Shown here piece by piece: positions 38,880 through 47,515 of a stretch of DNA of 64,000 nucleotides. This DNA comes from Caballeronia jiangsuensis (GTDB taxonomy: Bacteria; Pseudomonadota; Gammaproteobacteria; Burkholderiales; Burkholderiaceae): the NCBI GenBank assembly GCA_000648925.1, contig JFHF01000003.1, forward strand, positions 124,001-188,000. The letters are read 5' to 3'. The first letter of the stretch is position 1. Each line of letters starts with the position of its first letter. The notes below the pieces were generated by a model. It had not been told where the DNA came from. It ran no database searches and saw only the letters and a program-made list of their open reading frames with translations. The translations under genes were made by a program, and so were the position numbers.

Positions 38880-39341
38880 GTGTCAGTCGCAGTCGACCAG
38901 CCCGTTCCCGACTTCACCGCCCCCGCGACGGGTGGCGAGTTCACCCTGTCCTCCCTGCGCGGCAAAAAGGTCGTGCTCTTCTTTTATCCAAAGGACAACA
39001 CGCCGGGCTGCACGACCGAAAGCCTGCAGTTTCGCGACCACTACGACCAGTTCAGGGCGGCGGGCGCGGAAGTGATCGGCATCTCGCGTGACAGCGTGAA
39101 ATCGCACGACAATTTCAAGGCCAAGCTGGAACTGCCCTACACGCTCGTTTCCGACGGCGACGAAGCCATCTGCTCGGCCTTCGATGTCATCAAAATGAAG
39201 AAAATGTATGGCAAGGAAGTGCGCGGCGTCGAGCGTTCGACCTTCCTCATCGACGCAAAAGGCGTGCTTCGCCGCGAGTTCCGCGGCGTCAAGGTGCCAG
39301 GCCACGTAGAGGCTATTGTCGAGGCTGTACAAGCGATTTGA
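38880..39341 (+). CDS. bcp: Thioredoxin-dependent peroxiredoxin Bcp
   Basis: A 153-residue peroxiredoxin of the BCP/PrxQ type. The peroxidatic Cys is C44 in NTPGCTTESLQFRD. The resolving Cys five residues later, common in this family, is missing (position 49-50 reads LQ); another Cys near 100 (EAICSAF) might serve instead, or the enzyme may be 1-Cys. The start is GTG 38880 with CCGGAG ahead. It follows arnD by 84 bases and could be read from the same transcript. Confidence 0.9.
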   Translation: MSVAVDQPVPDFTAPATGGEFTLSSLRGKKVVLFFYPKDNTPGCTTESLQFRDHYDQFRAAGAEVIGISRDSVKSHDNFKAKLELPYTLVSDGDEAICSAFDVIKMKKMYGKEVRGVERSTFLIDAKGVLRREFRGVKVPGHVEAIVEAVQAI

Positions 39342-39364
39342 GGCACGATATATTGGTTCGCAAT

Positions 39365-39526
39365 GAGCGCCTGTCCTCCCCATTCCCTTTGTCTTAGCGC
39401 GAGCCGCCGTGTGCCTGTCGGTACGGTCGGCATGGACCCGGGCTACGTGGAGCCGGCAAGGGAAAGGCGCTCTGAAACAGAAGTCAGCCGCTGGTTCCGG
39501 TAGTCGGAACGGCGGCTTTTTTATTT
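39365..39526 (+). ncRNA. Structured RNA candidate between bcp and phoH
   Basis: A compact fold is supported by perfect pairings: GAGCGCCT (39365-39372) with AGGCGCTC (39465-39472), and TTCCCTT (39383-39389) with AAGGGAA (39458-39464), leaving a 10-base bulge GTCCTCCCCA on one side only. An inner hairpin CCGGGCT/AGCCGG is also possible. A strong intrinsic terminator follows (39486-39526). This could be a small RNA, a 6S-like RNA, or a leader that controls phoH. I do not recognise the family; the pairing pattern does not match the cobalamin, TPP, FMN or glycine classes. Confidence 0.5.
39486..39526 (+). terminator. Strong intrinsic terminator upstream of phoH
   Basis: AGCCGC pairs with GCGGCT and an inner GTTCCG pairs with CGGAAC, followed by six T, then ATTT. 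It lies over 200 bases ahead of phoH and about 145 after bcp, so it either ends the structured RNA or attenuates phoH. Confidence 0.85.
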
Positions 39527-39739
39527 GGCGTCGCACAAAAGCCACGGTTGACCGGCTCGCGAGCGGCGCGTTGCACGCGACCTCCAAGGAGCAGATCGAA
39601 ACTTAGGCGAACCGGCGATTTCGACAACTAAGCGCGCCACCGGGCGCAAACTGCGGGATTCGTATCGCTTCGAGGGCGGACGAGCAGGATGCGACAGGCG
39701 GCGCACGATACACGACCCGATTCCTTTCGAGGGAACACT

Positions 39740-41596
39740 ATGCCTTTGCCTACCGCCCCGGCCAAGCTCGGCCACCTCCTTCCGGCTGAAGAATACAAGG
39801 CCAAAGCCCGGCCTTCGAAACAGTCGAAGAAACAAGCCGCGGCGAGCGATGACGACGCCTACGGCGCGGTCGAGACCGTCGCCGTCGAGCGTCCCGCCAC
39901 GAACGCCGCGCACACGCTGCGCTCGATCGCGAGCGAAGTGCTGACCCAGATTCCGGCCGAACCGCACGCGGAAGCGGCCGTGCCGCCGCCCGCGCCCGGC
40001 ACCGTGCCGACGCGCGGCCGAAAATCGAAACAGACCGCGGCGCTCCTGCAGCCGGCGCCGGCCGCGCGCGCCACGCCGGAACCCGTCGAAGCTCGCGCCG
40101 AGACGCCTGTGGCGCCTGAGGCATCGCCGCGGGCCACGGCGAGAGACACGCGCACGCAAAACAAGCGCCGCAAGGGCACGGCGGCGGAAGCCGAATTGCG
40201 CAAGCTGTTCGTGCTCGACACCAACGTGCTGATGCACGATCCGAGCTCGCTCTTCCGCTTCGAGGAACACGACGTCTATCTGCCGATGATGACGTTGGAA
40301 GAACTCGACAACCACAAGAAGGGCATGTCGGAAGTGGCGCGCAACGCCCGTCAGGTGAGCCGCACGCTCGATGCGCTCGTCGCGCACGCGGGCGACGCCG
40401 GCAAGATGGCGGAAGGTTTGCCGCTCGCCGCGCAAGGCAACCGCGACGCGCTCGGCCGCCTTTACTTCCAGACGACGCTCACCGACATCGAGCCGGTGGA
40501 AGGCTTGCCCGTCGGCAAGGCGGACAACCAGATTCTCGGCGTCGTGCGCGCGCTGCAGAAGGAGCGGCCGGATCGGCAGGTCGTGCTGGTGTCGAAAGAC
40601 ATCAACATGCGCATCAAGGCGCATGCGCTCGGGCTGCCCGCCGAGGACTATTTCAACGACCAGGTTCTCGAGGACAAGGACCTGCTCTATTCGGGCGTGC
40701 GCGCGCTGCCGCAGGACTTCTGGACCAAGCACGCCAAGGGCATGGAGAGCTGGCAGGACACCAAGACCGGCACGACGTATTACCGCGTGACCGGGCCGCT
40801 GTGCCCGTCGATGCTCGTCAACGAGTTCGTCTATCTGGAGCCGCAGAACGGCGAGCCGTCGTTCCACGCGGTCGTGCGCGAACTGAACGGCAAGACCGCG
40901 CTCCTGCAGACGCTGCGCGACTACGGCCATCACAAGAACAACGTGTGGGGCATCACCGCGCGCAACCGCGAGCAGAACTTCGCGCTCAATCTGCTGATGA
41001 ACCCGGAAGTCGATTTCGTCACGCTGCTCGGCCAGGCGGGCACCGGCAAGACGCTGATGGCGCTCGCCGCCGGCCTCGCGCAGGTGCTCGACGACAAGCG
41101 CTACAACGAGATCATCGTGACGCGTGCGACGGTGCCGGTCGGTGAAGATATCGGCTTTCTGCCGGGCACCGAGGAAGAGAAGATGCAGCCGTGGATGGGC
41201 GCGTTCGACGACAACCTCGAAGTCCTGCAAAAGACAGACGATGCCGCCGGCGAATGGGGCCGCGCCGCGACGCAGGAACTCATCCGCTCGCGGCTGAAGG
41301 TGAAGAGCATGAACTTCATGCGCGGGCGCACGTTCGTCGACAAGTACGTGATCATCGACGAGGCGCAGAACCTGACGCCCAAGCAGATGAAAACGCTCGT
41401 CACGCGCGCAGGTCCGGGCACGAAGATCATCTGCCTCGGCAACATCGCGCAGATCGACACGCCGTACCTGACCGAAGGCAGTTCGGGGCTGACGTACGTG
41501 GTCGATCGCTTCAAGGGCTGGACGCATAGCGGACACGTGACGCTCGCGCGCGGCGAACGTTCGCGCCTCGCCGATTACGCGTCCGACATCCTGTAA
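39740..41596 (+). CDS. PhoH family ATPase with N-terminal PIN domain
   Basis: A 618-residue protein. Residues 1-150 are a low-complexity Ala/Pro/Arg/Lys tail. A PIN RNase domain follows (about 155-300), starting KLFVLDTNVLMHDPSSLFRF with the acidic residues of the family. The PhoH ATPase domain (about 385-610) has Walker A LGQAGTGKTLMAL, Walker B and DEAQNLTPKQMK. Such PIN-PhoH proteins are thought to be RNA helicase/nucleases. The start is the ATG at 39740. Not the phosphate-starvation operon: no PhoB box is seen. A terminator follows the stop. Confidence 0.9.
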   Translation: MPLPTAPAKLGHLLPAEEYKAKARPSKQSKKQAAASDDDAYGAVETVAVERPATNAAHTLRSIASEVLTQIPAEPHAEAAVPPPAPGTVPTRGRKSKQTAALLQPAPAARATPEPVEARAETPVAPEASPRATARDTRTQNKRRKGTAAEAELRKLFVLDTNVLMHDPSSLFRFEEHDVYLPMMTLEELDNHKKGMSEVARNARQVSRTLDALVAHAGDAGKMAEGLPLAAQGNRDALGRLYFQTTLTDIEPVEGLPVGKADNQILGVVRALQKERPDRQVVLVSKDINMRIKAHALGLPAEDYFNDQVLEDKDLLYSGVRALPQDFWTKHAKGMESWQDTKTGTTYYRVTGPLCPSMLVNEFVYLEPQNGEPSFHAVVRELNGKTALLQTLRDYGHHKNNVWGITARNREQNFALNLLMNPEVDFVTLLGQAGTGKTLMALAAGLAQVLDDKRYNEIIVTRATVPVGEDIGFLPGTEEEKMQPWMGAFDDNLEVLQKTDDAAGEWGRAATQELIRSRLKVKSMNFMRGRTFVDKYVIIDEAQNLTPKQMKTLVTRAGPGTKIICLGNIAQIDTPYLTEGSSGLTYVVDRFKGWTHSGHVTLARGERSRLADYASDIL

Positions 41597-41619
41597 GCAC
41601 GGCGCATTGGCGTTTCCAT

Positions 41620-41657
41620 GCGGCCCGGCGAAGCGATTCGCCGGGCCGCTTCTTTTT
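41620..41657 (+). terminator. Intrinsic terminator after phoH
   Basis: GCGGCCCGGCGAA pairs with TTCGCCGGGCCGC (13 bp) and is followed by TTCTTTTTG. Confidence 0.92.
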
Positions 41658-41719
41658 GTCTGAACGTTCCCCGGCTGCAACACTTACGGCACAAACTTCA
41701 TGTAAATCCTGAAGACATC

Positions 41720-41749
41720 TTGTCGCACGCCCGTTCGGCGGGCTAGTAT
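41720..41749 (+). promoter_or_regulatory. Possible sigma-70 promoter of the NlpC/P60 gene
   Basis: TTGTCG (41720-41725) and TAGTAT (41744-41749) are spaced by 18 bases and lie 40 bases ahead of the start codon. Confidence 0.4.
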
Positions 41750-41790
41750 CGGCACAGTGTCCTTCCCGGCGAGATTGCTCGCCCAATGCA

Positions 41791-42723
41791 ATGTGTCGAA
41801 TCTGGTTGCTGCTTTGTGTCACCGTACTGCTCGCCGCGTGTGGATCCGCGCCGCAGCAGACGGCACGCAAGCCCGCCGCCAGCACGACCGCGAACCGCAC
41901 CTACCAGCCGCCACCGGGCTTTCCCAATTTCGTCGATCACAGCGTCGGGCGTGAGGAAATTTCCATTCAGGCGATGTCGCTCGTCGGCGTGCCGTACCGC
42001 TGGGGCGGCAACACGCCGGACGCGGGTTTCGATTGCAGCGGGCTCGTGCGTTATGTCGTCGACCGCGCGGCGTCGGTCAATCTGCCGCGCACGACCGCCG
42101 ACATGAGTTCGCGAGGCGAATCGATCGAGCCGGACGGCATCGCGCCGGGCGACCTGATCTTCTTCAACACGACCGGACGGCCGCATTCGCACGTGGGCAT
42201 TTACGTCGGCAAACTGCGTTTCGTGAACGCGCCGTCGACGGGCGGCACCGTGCGGCTCGACTATCTGACGAACCCGTATTGGGCGAAGCGCTTCGACGGC
42301 ATTCGACGCGTCGCGCCGCCGAAGTCCGCACCTGCGCCGTTCGATGCGCCGACCTATCTGGCATCGCCCGCACCCGCGCAAACGCCGTCCGCTCCGGCAA
42401 GCACCGACGCCTTCGAACCGCCGCCCTCCACGCTCACCGCCGCGCAGCGACAATCGCAAGCCGCGGGCGCGATCGCGCCGCAGCCAGTCGCCGCCGTCAA
42501 TGCGTCGTCCGATCCGATCCAGGCAGCCGCCGACGCCTTCGAACCGCCGCCTCCGACCTCGCGCGCCGCACGTCAACAGGCGCGCGCCGCTCAGGCCACC
42601 GACTCTACCGATCCCGCCGAAGCGCCCGTACACGTGATGCGCGCGTCGACCGGTTCGCTCGCCCCGCCCCGCCCCACACAAACCGACGATCCCATCGCCC
42701 GCTTCGCGACCGGCACGAACTGA
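41791..42723 (+). CDS. NlpC/P60 family lipoprotein (peptidoglycan endopeptidase-like)
   Basis: A 310-residue lipoprotein. Residues 1-17 form a signal with lipobox LLAAC, so C17 would be lipidated. The NlpC/P60 domain (about 55-175) has the catalytic Cys82 in GFDCSGLVRYV, His134 in PHSHVGIYVG, and Asn146 (FVNAPST) where Spr has its third residue His. The last 130 residues are Pro/Ala-rich with two near repeats built on DAFEPPP (205-212 and about 248-255), probably an unstructured wall-spanning tail. It likely cuts cross-links in peptidoglycan. It stands alone after the phoH terminator. Confidence 0.86.
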   Translation: MCRIWLLLCVTVLLAACGSAPQQTARKPAASTTANRTYQPPPGFPNFVDHSVGREEISIQAMSLVGVPYRWGGNTPDAGFDCSGLVRYVVDRAASVNLPRTTADMSSRGESIEPDGIAPGDLIFFNTTGRPHSHVGIYVGKLRFVNAPSTGGTVRLDYLTNPYWAKRFDGIRRVAPPKSAPAPFDAPTYLASPAPAQTPSAPASTDAFEPPPSTLTAAQRQSQAAGAIAPQPVAAVNASSDPIQAAADAFEPPPPTSRAARQQARAAQATDSTDPAEAPVHVMRASTGSLAPPRPTQTDDPIARFATGTN

Positions 42724-42781
42724 CGCGCGCCACGCGTCTCTGCTATCGTGTTTCGATCATTCTTCGACGGAGCGCAATACC

Positions 42782-43588
42782 ATGGACCTGGGACTCGCGG
42801 GCAAGGTCGTCCTGATCACGGGCGGCAGCAAGGGAATCGGATTTGCATGCGCCAAGGCGTTCGCGAGCGAAGGAGCGAAAGTCGCGATCGTCTCGCGCGA
42901 TGCCGCGAATCTCGCCCGCGCCCGCGAACAACTGGCGAGCGCCGGCTATCACGTGCATCTCGCGCGCGCGGACCTGCACGAAGCACATAGCGCCGAGGAT
43001 GTGGTCGAGGAAGCGAGCGCCGCGCTCGGGCCGATCGACATTCTCGTCAATAGCGCGGGCGCCGCCCGTCGCTACGATCCCGACACGCTCGATGCCGCGG
43101 CCTACAAGGCGGCCATGGACGCCAAATACTTCTCCTACGTCTATCCGCAGCAGGTCGTGCTGAAGCGCATGGCCGAGCGCCTGCGCAACGAGCCGGGCAC
43201 GGAACCCGGCGCGATAGTTAATATCGTCGGAATGGGCGGGAAGATCGCGACGGACATCCATATCGCGGGCGGCGCGGCCAATGCGGCGCTGATGCTCAAT
43301 ACCGTCGGCCTCGCCCATCATTACGCGAAGCTCGGCATCCGCATCAACGCGATCAATCCGGGCGCGACGCTCACCGAGCGCGTCGAGGAAGCACTCGATC
43401 TGGAAGCGAAACGGCAAGGCGTCACGCGCGATCAGGTGCTCGCCGAAAGCCAGGCGAAAGTGCCGCTCGGGCGCTATGCAAAACCTGAGGAAATCGCCGA
43501 CGTTGCGCTCTTTCTGGCGAGCCGCCGCGCGAGTTACGTGTCGGGCGCGATCATTCCGATGGACGGTGTGTCGTCGCCGATCATTTGA
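42782..43588 (+). CDS. SDR family protein lacking the catalytic Tyr-Lys
   Basis: A 268-residue short-chain dehydrogenase/reductase with an intact N-terminal NAD(P) loop (LITGGSKGIGFACA) and NSAG motif (LVNSAGAARR). The active-site helix, normally with YxxxK, reads HIAGGAANAALM, so both Tyr and Lys are absent, and the catalytic Ser before it is Gly (NIVGMGGK). The C-terminal region is normal (INPGATLTE; YVSGAIIPMDG). It may bind a dinucleotide without SDR catalysis, or act on a special substrate. It lies alone, convergent with pit. Confidence 0.82.
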   Translation: MDLGLAGKVVLITGGSKGIGFACAKAFASEGAKVAIVSRDAANLARAREQLASAGYHVHLARADLHEAHSAEDVVEEASAALGPIDILVNSAGAARRYDPDTLDAAAYKAAMDAKYFSYVYPQQVVLKRMAERLRNEPGTEPGAIVNIVGMGGKIATDIHIAGGAANAALMLNTVGLAHHYAKLGIRINAINPGATLTERVEEALDLEAKRQGVTRDQVLAESQAKVPLGRYAKPEEIADVALFLASRRASYVSGAIIPMDGVSSPII

Positions 43589-43593
43589 CGCGC

Positions 43594-43621
43594 TCGGGCC
43601 CCGAAGCGGTTCGGGACCCGA
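43594..43621. terminator. Hairpin between the SDR gene and pit
   Basis: A 12-bp stem with one mismatch, TCGGGCCCCGAA with TTCGGGACCCGA, and a 4-base loop, between converging genes. There is no T run. Confidence 0.45.
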
Positions 43622-43636
43622 GGCAAGGCAAGACGC

Positions 43637-44647
43637 TTACAGGAAGCGGTGGCCGACCCACCAGCCCGCTGCGGCGAGCGCGGCGGACGCGGGAATCGTC
43701 AGAATCCACGCCCACACGATATTGCCCGCGACGCCCCAGCGCACCGCGCTGAACTTCTGCGTCGCGCCGACGCCGACGATCGCGCCGGTGATCGTATGCG
43801 TCGTCGAAACGGGAATGCCGAGGAACGACGCGACGAAGAGCGTGATCGCCCCGCCCGTCTCCGCGCAGAATCCGCCGACCGGCTTCAGCTTCGTGATTTT
43901 CTGGCCCATCGTGCGCACGATGCGCCAGCCGCCGAAGAGCGTTCCGAGACCCATCGACAGATAGCACAGGCCGATCACCCAGATCGGCGGCGCATCGGCG
44001 GCGGCCGAAGCGTAGCCGGTCGCGATCAGCAGCATCCAGATGATGCCGATGGTCTTCTGCGCGTCGTTGCCGCCGTGGCCGAGCGAATACAGGCCCGCCG
44101 ACACGAGCTGCATGCGCCGGAAACGCCGGTCGACCTTCGAGGGCGGCGTGCGGAAATACAGCCACGACACGAGCAGCATGAAGAACGAGCCGAGCACGAA
44201 GCCGAGCAGCGGCGAGATGAAAATGAACGCGACCGTCTTCAGCAACCCGTCCCAGTTGAGCGATCCCCAGCCCGACTTCGCGAGCGCCGCGCCGACGAGA
44301 CCGCCGATCAGCGCATGCGACGAGCTCGACGGAATGCCGTAATGCCACGTGACGATATTCCAGCCGATCGCGCCGACGAGCGCGCCGAAGATGACGTAGT
44401 GATCGACGATTTCGGGATCGATCGTGCCCTTGCCGACGGTCGCCGCGACCTTCAGGTGAAAGATGAAATACGCGATGACGTTGAACGCGGCGGCGAACGC
44501 GACGGCCTGCTGCGGTTTGAGCACGCCGGTCGAAACGACCGTCGCGATGGAATTGGCGGCGTCGTGAAAGCCGTTCATGAAGTCGAACGCGAGTGCGACT
44601 ATGACGAGCAAGGAGACTGCCCAGATGGCGAGTTGAATCGAATGCAT
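43637..44647 (-). CDS. pit: Low-affinity inorganic phosphate transporter Pit
   Basis: A 336-residue PiT-family membrane transporter. The duplicated signature is visible: FDFMNGFHDAANSIATVV near the start and GIPVSTTHTITGAIVG near the end, with SSSHALIGGLVGA and HGGNDAQKTIGI between. About ten helices. It imports phosphate with protons. The DUF47 gene lies upstream on the same strand with 112 bases between, the usual partner order. Confidence 0.92.
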   Translation of the reverse strand: MHSIQLAIWAVSLLVIVALAFDFMNGFHDAANSIATVVSTGVLKPQQAVAFAAAFNVIAYFIFHLKVAATVGKGTIDPEIVDHYVIFGALVGAIGWNIVTWHYGIPSSSSHALIGGLVGAALAKSGWGSLNWDGLLKTVAFIFISPLLGFVLGSFFMLLVSWLYFRTPPSKVDRRFRRMQLVSAGLYSLGHGGNDAQKTIGIIWMLLIATGYASAAADAPPIWVIGLCYLSMGLGTLFGGWRIVRTMGQKITKLKPVGGFCAETGGAITLFVASFLGIPVSTTHTITGAIVGVGATQKFSAVRWGVAGNIVWAWILTIPASAALAAAGWWVGHRFL

Positions 44648-44759
44648 CGGTTGGTGTTGTTTTGACCGGTCTTGAAATGCGCTGCCGGTTAGTCGTCCCG
44701 GTTTTCTCGTGTCCCGCCGCGCGCGGGCCTGCCGCGCGCCGGGGGCTTGGACGGCGTGG

Positions 44760-45386
44760 TCAGGCGTTTTCCAGCACGATGCCTTCGATGATGTTCGCGA
44801 CGTCTTCGCACTTGTCGGTGATCGTCTCGAGCAGTTCGTAAATCGCCTTCAGCTTGATGAGCGTCTTCACGTCGTCTTCCTCGCGGAAGAGCTTCGACAT
44901 CGCCGAGCGCAACACGCGGTCGGCATCCGACTCCAGCCGGTCGATTTCCTCGCAGATCTTCAGGATTTCGCTCGCGCGCTTCATGTCGGCGAGCAGTTCG
45001 ACGGCCTGCTGCACGCGCGTGACCGTGCCGGTGCAGATATGCGCGAGCTGGCTCGCCTCCGACGTCACCGCGCGCACGTCGTACAGCGAAATGGCCGTGG
45101 CGACGTCCTCCATCAGATCGAGGATGTCGTCCATCGTCGTGATGAGCTTGTGGATTTCGTCGCGGTCGAGCGGCGTGATGAACGTCTTGTGCAGCAGATC
45201 GATGGTCTCGTGCGTGAGCTTGTCCGCGCGCTTTTCGTTCGCCTGGACGTTCTGCTTGTGGACCTCGGCATCGTCAAGGTTATCGATCAGCAGTTCGAGC
45301 TCGCGGCTTGCATCGACCATGCACTTCGCGTGCGCGTTGAAGATCTCGAAGAATTTGCCCTCGGTGGGCATGAAACGACCGAACAT
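44760..45386 (-). CDS. DUF47 (PhoU-like) accessory protein of Pit
   Basis: A 208-residue helical protein of the DUF47/YkaA family, related in fold to PhoU. Acid-rich repeats that can bind metal are visible as EKRADKLTHETIDLLHKTFITPLDRDEIH. It starts MFGRFMPTEGKFFEIFNAHA, a family signature. Members usually sit beside pit genes and are thought to modulate phosphate uptake; that role is inferred here from neighbourhood. Confidence 0.88.
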   Translation of the reverse strand: MFGRFMPTEGKFFEIFNAHAKCMVDASRELELLIDNLDDAEVHKQNVQANEKRADKLTHETIDLLHKTFITPLDRDEIHKLITTMDDILDLMEDVATAISLYDVRAVTSEASQLAHICTGTVTRVQQAVELLADMKRASEILKICEEIDRLESDADRVLRSAMSKLFREEDDVKTLIKLKAIYELLETITDKCEDVANIIEGIVLENA

Positions 45387-45526
45387 GAAATTCCCGCTAA
45401 ATGGGTCAATTTGAGACGTACATCAAACCGTCATATTGTACCTGTGCACATTGGCTGACGCACCGCGCGTTCATGACACGCGGTGGCCGATGTCGTCAGG
45501 GATTGACAGCGAATGCGATCGGCGGC

Positions 45527-46915
45527 CTATTCGCCGCCGTAGAAGTTCTGCGCGCCGGCGAAGTTGTCGAACTTCGTGTACTGGCCGTGGAAGGTCAGGC
45601 GCACCGGACCGATCGGACCGTTACGCTGCTTGCCGATGATGATTTCCGCGGTGCCCTTGTCCGGGCTGTCGGGGTTGTAGACTTCGTCGCGATAGATGAA
45701 GAGGATCACGTCCGCGTCTTGTTCGATAGCGCCGGATTCGCGCAGGTCCGACATGATCGGGCGTTTGTTCGGACGCTGTTCTAGACCTCGATTCAACTGC
45801 GACAGCGCGATCACCGGCACGTCGAGTTCCTTCGCGAGACTCTTGAGCGAACGCGAGATTTCGGAGATTTCGGTCGCGCGATTTTCGCCGCCGCCCGAGC
45901 CCGACATCAGCTGCAGATAATCGACGATGATCAGGCCGAGCTTGCCGCATTGCCGCGACAGACGCCGCGCGCGCGAGCGCAGTTCCATCGGGTTGAGGCC
46001 GCCGGTTTCATCGATGAAAAGCTGCGCCTCGCTCATTTTCTGCACCGCGTGCGTGAGCTTCGGCCAATCCTCGTCCGTGAGACGGCCCGTACGCATGCGA
46101 TGCTGATCCAGCCGTCCGACCGAGCCCAGCATACGCATGGTCAGCTGCGTGCCCGGCATTTCCATCGAGAACACCGCGACGGGCAAGCCGTACTCCACCG
46201 CCACGTATTCGCCGACGTTCATCGAAAAAGCCGTCTTACCCATCGATGGACGGCCGGCCACGATGATCAGTTCGCCGCCGTGCATGCCCGAAGTCATGCG
46301 GTCGAGATCGACGAAGCCTGTCGGCGTGCCGGTCACATCGCTCGGATTCGCCGTGTGATACAGCGTGTCGATGCGCTCCACGACCTGCGTGAGCAGCGGC
46401 CCGATTTCCAGGAAGCCCTGCGTGCCGCGCGCCCCGTCTTCGGCGATCGAGAACACGCGCGCTTCGGCTTCGTCGAGAATCTGGCGAACTTCCTTGCCTT
46501 GCGGATTGAAGGCATCGGCGGAAATTTCATCCGCAACCGACACCAGGCGGCGCAGCACGGCGCGATCGCGCACGATCTCCGCGTAGCGGCGGATATTCGC
46601 GGCGCTCGGCGTGTTTTGCGCCAGCGCGTTCAGATACGCGAGCCCGCCCACTTCCTCGGCCTTGCCGGCCATCGTGAGCGCTTCGTAGACGGTGATGACG
46701 TCGGCCGGGCGCGTCGCCGCGATCAGCTTGCCGACGTGCTCGTAAATGATCCGATGGTCGTAGCGATAAAAATCGCTCTGATGCATGACATCGGCGATGC
46801 GGTCCCATGCGGCGTTGTCCAGCAGCAGGCCGCCAATCACGGATTGCTCGGCTTCGATCGAATGCGGCGGGACCTTCAGCGCGTCGAGTTGCGGGTCTTT
46901 GGACGGAGCGTTCAT
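45527..46915 (-). CDS. dnaB: Replicative DNA helicase DnaB
   Basis: A 462-residue hexameric helicase. The N-terminal helical domain (20-125, PHSIEAEQSVIGGLLLD) is joined by a linker to the RecA-like motor with Walker A AGRPSMGKTAFSMN, Walker B LIIVDYLQLM and the end block DLRESGAIEQDADVILFIYRDEVY. No intein is present. It lies downstream of rplI beyond a terminator, the common order rpsF-priB-rpsR-rplI-dnaB. Confidence 0.97.
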   Translation of the reverse strand: MNAPSKDPQLDALKVPPHSIEAEQSVIGGLLLDNAAWDRIADVMHQSDFYRYDHRIIYEHVGKLIAATRPADVITVYEALTMAGKAEEVGGLAYLNALAQNTPSAANIRRYAEIVRDRAVLRRLVSVADEISADAFNPQGKEVRQILDEAEARVFSIAEDGARGTQGFLEIGPLLTQVVERIDTLYHTANPSDVTGTPTGFVDLDRMTSGMHGGELIIVAGRPSMGKTAFSMNVGEYVAVEYGLPVAVFSMEMPGTQLTMRMLGSVGRLDQHRMRTGRLTDEDWPKLTHAVQKMSEAQLFIDETGGLNPMELRSRARRLSRQCGKLGLIIVDYLQLMSGSGGGENRATEISEISRSLKSLAKELDVPVIALSQLNRGLEQRPNKRPIMSDLRESGAIEQDADVILFIYRDEVYNPDSPDKGTAEIIIGKQRNGPIGPVRLTFHGQYTKFDNFAGAQNFYGGE

Positions 46916-46961
46916 GGGGTGGAATTATCGATTAATGTCGCGCGCTAGGCTACGTTCAGAC

Positions 46962-46998
46962 GAAAAAAAGCGGAGCCATGAAAGGCTCCGCTTTTTCG
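46962..46998 (-). terminator. Terminator of the ribosomal protein operon
   Basis: AAAGCGGAGCC and GGCTCCGCTTT form an 11-bp stem. On the minus strand it is followed by a T run of seven, between rplI and dnaB. Confidence 0.92.
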
Positions 46999-47031
46999 TA
47001 CCGCACGCGAGACCGAAGTCTCGCGTCAAAC

Positions 47032-47487
47032 TTACGCGTGCTCGCCGAGCACCGACACGGTGACGTCGACCAGCACGTCCGTGTGCAGCGCCACTTGAAC
47101 CGAATGGTCGCCGACCATCTTCAGCGGGCCTTGCGGCAGACGCACTTGCGCCTTTTCCACTTCGGCGAAGCCTTGCGACTTCAGCGCTTCAGCGATGTCC
47201 GCGTTCGTGACCGAACCGAACAGACGGCCGTCCACGCCAGCCTTTTGCGAAACCTGAACCGTGAAGCCGTTCAGCTTTTCGCCTTGCTTTTGCGCGTCCG
47301 CCAGCTTTTCAGCGGCGACCTTTTCGAGCTCGACGCGGCGAACTTCGAATTCGGCGATTGCGTCCTTCGTTGCGCGGCGTGCCTTCTTGCCGGGGATCAG
47401 GAAGTTACGTGCGTAGCCGTCCTTGACCTTGACGATATCGCCGAGGTTGCCCAGGTTGACGACCTTTTCCAAAAGAATGATTTGCAT
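47032..47487 (-). CDS. rplI: 50S ribosomal protein L9
   Basis: A 151-residue L9. The N-terminal RNA-binding domain begins [24 protein letters not shown] with [12 protein letters not shown]; a long central helix (about 40-75) connects it to the C-terminal domain ([25 protein letters not shown]). Last gene of the rpsF operon, 28 bases after rpsR. Confidence 0.98.
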   Translation of the reverse strand: MQIILLEKVVNLGNLGDIVKVKDGYARNFLIPGKKARRATKDAIAEFEVRRVELEKVAAEKLADAQKQGEKLNGFTVQVSQKAGVDGRLFGSVTNADIAEALKSQGFAEVEKAQVRLPQGPLKMVGDHSVQVALHTDVLVDVTVSVLGEHA

Positions 47488-47515
47488 TTTTGGCTTTCCT
47501 TAGTGCGTCGTCTGA

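Noticed and set aside
39451..39500. Resemblance to cobalamin riboswitch boxes (AAGGGAA and GCCGCTGG)
   Set aside because: The spacing and the B12 box do not fit, and neither bcp nor phoH is linked to cobalamin.
39409..39606. A 65-codon frame across the structured RNA and its terminator
   Set aside because: It runs through an intrinsic terminator and has no ribosome site or family.
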